Shown: positions 61,598-64,000 of the stretch, one piece after another | How the letters are laid out: each line of letters begins with the position of its first letter | How positions within the stretch are numbered: position 1 is the stretch's first letter | Assembly: GCF_036248275.1 (NCBI RefSeq) | Contig: NZ_CP109181.1 | Location: forward strand, 3,720,001-3,784,000 | Source: Streptomyces sp. NBC_01716 | GTDB taxonomy: Bacteria; Actinomycetota; Actinomycetes; Streptomycetales; Streptomycetaceae | Reading direction: 5' to 3' | Length of the DNA: 64,000 nucleotides | Program-made: the position numbers and the translations under genes | Notes under the pieces: generated by a model | The model's input: only the letters and a program-made list of their open reading frames with translations | The model's database searches: none | What the model was told of the DNA's origin: nothing

Positions 61598-62775
61598 AAC
61601 GCACCCCCGATCAGCGACCGCAGCCTCGGCCAGCCCCGCTCGTAGGCGAACCCCTCCGCGGCCCAGCGCAGCGCGGGCACCGTCACCACCAGCCCCGCCG
61701 TGTCACGCTCCAGCACATGCACCTCGGCGATACGACGCCTCCCGGCCCGGTCCCGTACGAGATGGATCACCACCGACAGCGCCGCCGCCAACTGGCTGTG
61801 GAGAGCGGCCCGGTTGAGGCCGGCGGCCGTTCCGAGGGCCTCCAGCCGCGCCGGGACGTCGGCGGCGGTGTTCGCGTGAACCGTCCCGCAGCCTCCCTCG
61901 TGACCCGTGTTCAAAGCCGCCAGGAGTTCGGTCACCTCCGCTCCTCGCACCTCCCCGACCACCAACCGGTCGGGCCTCATCCGCAGTGCCTGGCGCACCA
62001 GGTCCCGCAGGGTCACCTCGCCCGCTCCTTCCTGGTTCGCGGGCCGCGCCTCAAGGCGCACCACGTGCGGGTGGTCGGGCCTCAACTCCGCCGAGTCCTC
62101 GGCCAGTACGATCCGCTCACGCTCCCCCACCAGTCCGAGCAGGGCCGAAAGGAGCGTTGTCTTCCCCGATCCCGTGCCGCCGCTGATCAGGAACGACACC
62201 CGTGCCTCGATCAGCGACCGCAGCAGCCCCTCGCCGCCTGGCGGCAGCGTCCCCGCGGCGGTCAGTTCGGCCGGGGAGAAGGCCCGGTGTCGGACGACCC
62301 GCAGCGACAGATACGCCGATCCGACGGCGACCGGGGGCAGCACCGCGTGCATACGTGTCCCGTCGGGAAGCCGCGCGTCCACCCAGGGGCGCGCGTCGTC
62401 CAGCCGCCTGCCCGCCACCGCGGCGAGCCGCTGCGCCAGCCTCCGTACGGCCGAGGCGTCCGCGAAAGACACGCCCGTCAGCTCCAGCCCGCCACCCCGG
62501 TCCACCCAGACCCGGTCGGGAGCCGAGACCAGCACATCGGTCACGGAGGGATCGGCCAGCAGGGGCTCCAGCGGACCCGTCCCGACCAGCTCGCACCTCA
62601 ACTCCTCGGCGGCGCCGAGCACTTCCGCGTCCCCCAGAAGCCTTCCCTGGGCCCGCAGAGCCGCCGCCACGCGCGCGGGGGTCGGCTCGGCCCCGCTCTC
62701 CGCCAGACGCTGCCGTACGGCGTCAAGGAGCGCTCCGCCGACCTGCGCGCCCCTCGCCCGCGCCACGGCGCTCAC
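61594..62775 (-). CDS. TadA/CpaF-type secretion ATPase
   Basis: A 393-residue hexameric ATPase that powers pilus assembly. Walker A is ISGGTGSGKTTLLSALLG, the Asp box is VLAEDSAELRPDHPHVVRLE, Walker B is DRLVVGEVRGAEVTELL, and the His box is NTGHEGGCGTVHANTA. All four family motifs are intact, so it should be active. Position and overlap tie it to the TadB/TadC platform and to Ssd upstream. Confidence 0.95.
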   Translation of the reverse strand: MSAVARARGAQVGGALLDAVRQRLAESGAEPTPARVAAALRAQGRLLGDAEVLGAAEELRCELVGTGPLEPLLADPSVTDVLVSAPDRVWVDRGGGLELTGVSFADASAVRRLAQRLAAVAGRRLDDARPWVDARLPDGTRMHAVLPPVAVGSAYLSLRVVRHRAFSPAELTAAGTLPPGGEGLLRSLIEARVSFLISGGTGSGKTTLLSALLGLVGERERIVLAEDSAELRPDHPHVVRLEARPANQEGAGEVTLRDLVRQALRMRPDRLVVGEVRGAEVTELLAALNTGHEGGCGTVHANTAADVPARLEALGTAAGLNRAALHSQLAAALSVVIHLVRDRAGRRRIAEVHVLERDTAGLVVTVPALRWAAEGFAYERGWPRLRSLIGGAL

Positions 62776-63887
62776 GCGGTCACGCTCCCGTCCCCGGCGC
62801 CCGCGAGCGCCCGCTCCCAGAAGGCGGCGCAGAACCGCGCCAGCGGACCGCGCTCGCTCGCCCCTGGCGGTGCCCCGCTCTCCTGCGCGGCCAACAGGCC
62901 CGTCTCGGCGGGAAGTTCACCCACGAGCGGCAGCCGCAGCGCGTCCGCCACCCACCTGTCGTTCAGCCCCGTCGCGTACGGCCCACGGACGACCGCCCGC
63001 AGGTCCGGCAGGACCATGCCCACCAGCGACGCGACCCGGCTCGCGGCGGCGACGGCCCGCAGCTCTCCCGGCACCACCAGCAGGCCGACGTCCAACTGCG
63101 CCAGCGCCTCCGCCCCGGCCTCGTCGATCCGGCGCGGGAGATCCACGACCACGACGCCGCCCCTTCTGCGGGCCGCCGCGAGGACGGACCGCATGGCCTC
63201 CGGCTGGACGAGGACGGAATCCCCGCGGTCCCAGCTCAGCAGGCGAAGATCGTGCAGCCGGGGCAGCGACTCCTCCAGCGCGCCCCCCGCCACCCGTCCC
63301 TTGGACGCAGCGAAATCCGGCCACCGGCGGCCCTCGGCCCGCTCGCCGCCGAGCAGCACGTCGAGCCCACCACCGAGCGGGTCGCCGTCGATGAGCATGG
63401 TGCGCTGCCCTTGGCGGGCCGCCGTGACGGCGAGGGCGCAGGCCAGCGTCGAAGCGCCGGCTCCGCCCCGGCCGCCGATCACCCCGACGGTCAGGGCCTG
63501 CCGCCCCACCCCTTCGACGACATCGGCGATCCGGTCGACGAGCCAGCTCTCGGCGTCGGGCAGGCGCAGCACACAGTCGGCGCCGATCTCGACGGCCCGT
63601 TGCCATACGTCCGGGTCGTCCTGGTCCCGCCCGACGAGCAGAACCCCTTGGCGCCGGGTCGCGGCCCGGCACCGGACCGCCGCGTCGTCCCCCACCAGCA
63701 CCAGCGGCGCGGACTCCCAGCCGCCCCGGTGCTCGGGCACCGAGTGGTGCACCTCCGGCTCGGCCCCCGCGGCGGCGCACAGCCGCAGGAGATCGTCGAG
63801 CAGGTCGGCGTCCTCGGTCACGATCAGCGGTCCGGTCCGGCGCTCTTCGGCGACCGGCGAGCGCTCGGACGTCATGAATCCAGCCAT
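62772..63887 (-). CDS. Septum-site-determining protein Ssd-like (CpaE/MinD family)
   Basis: A 371-residue protein with an N-terminal receiver-like region (PLIVTEDADLLDDLLRLCAA) and a ParA/MinD-type ATPase. Its P-loop reads GVIGGRGGAGASTLACALA: the deviant Walker A has Arg in place of the signature lysine and Ala in place of the catalytic lysine, so nucleotide hydrolysis is doubtful. TMLIDGDPLGGGLDVLL is the Walker A' strand. In the Tad context it is the CpaE-like localisation factor; Mycobacterium Ssd affects septation. Starts at 63887 (short spacing to GGAG), 63875 or GTG 63896 are all possible. Confidence 0.88.
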   Translation of the reverse strand: MAGFMTSERSPVAEERRTGPLIVTEDADLLDDLLRLCAAAGAEPEVHHSVPEHRGGWESAPLVLVGDDAAVRCRAATRRQGVLLVGRDQDDPDVWQRAVEIGADCVLRLPDAESWLVDRIADVVEGVGRQALTVGVIGGRGGAGASTLACALAVTAARQGQRTMLIDGDPLGGGLDVLLGGERAEGRRWPDFAASKGRVAGGALEESLPRLHDLRLLSWDRGDSVLVQPEAMRSVLAAARRRGGVVVVDLPRRIDEAGAEALAQLDVGLLVVPGELRAVAAASRVASLVGMVLPDLRAVVRGPYATGLNDRWVADALRLPLVGELPAETGLLAAQESGAPPGASERGPLARFCAAFWERALAGAGDGSVTA

Positions 63888-64000
63888 TCTCTCCACCCCC
63901 TATTACCGTGATCCCGGATCAACTTCCGCGGTCACCGCCGAAGGCGCTCACCCACACCATCCGGGGACACCTGAAGGGCATCCGCTCAGTGGGCTCTCAG
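63888..64000. other. Region upstream of the Tad operon
   Basis: I see no gene in the last 113 bases. They should hold the promoter of the Tad operon; the 63898-63921 stretch is relatively AT-rich for this genome. Confidence 0.4.

Noticed and set aside
1..64000. CRISPR arrays, insertion sequences or phage genes
   Set aside because: No regularly spaced direct repeats, transposase or phage structural motif was found anywhere in the window.

Overview
The window is a high-GC chromosomal segment from an actinomycete, almost certainly a Streptomyces. GTG and TTG starts, ATGA start/stop overlaps and very GC-rich third positions are seen throughout. Markers that point to Streptomyces are bldG with its anti-sigma partner, a topA with a lysine-rich tail, a thymidylate kinase fused to a membrane domain, hppA, and a cobalamin riboswitch in front of metE. 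I place it in Streptomyces from recognised genes and remembered gene order, not from a search.

Left part (1-19,566) is ordinary metabolism and regulation. It holds a truncated quinone oxidoreductase, a family A DNA polymerase, a VOC protein, a NagZ-like GH3 hexosaminidase with two DasR-type operator candidates, and B12-riboswitch-controlled metE. These are followed by a GNAT acetyltransferase, a PadR/ABC exporter operon, a secreted family 8 polysaccharide lyase, a secreted lysyl-oxidase-like protein, a divergent TetR/oxidoreductase pair and a small membrane coiled-coil protein.

Middle part (19,650-39,305) is the remarkable region: fifteen consecutive + strand genes, mostly overlapping by four bases. 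In order they encode a CHAT peptidase, a MbcA/ParS-like antitoxin, a RES toxin, a macro-domain protein, a 70-residue protein, a VWA protein, a PP2C phosphatase, a protein kinase, a radical SAM activase, a coiled-coil protein, a ClpB-type AAA+ ATPase, a degenerate Hsp70-like protein, a zinc-ribbon GTPase, a GAP1-like large protein and a membrane-anchored zinc-ribbon GTPase. The set looks like a GTPase-centred biological conflict or stress-response system: NTPase switches and a kinase/phosphatase pair would sense and relay, and CHAT protease and RES NAD-degrading activities would act as effectors. The cluster ends about 90 bp from a tRNA-Thr(CGT) gene on the opposite strand.

Right part (39,587-63,887) is a core region. 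It runs through a tripeptidyl-peptidase-like lipoprotein, holB, tmk, topA, a small membrane protein, a methyltransferase, a lipoprotein, hppA, an RsbW-like ATPase, bldG and a divergent DUF1998 helicase. It ends in a seven-gene Tad-type pilus/secretion operon (Ssd, TadA, TadB, TadC, DUF4244 pilin-like, TadE-like, Rv3654c-like). The last 100 bases hold no gene I can support.
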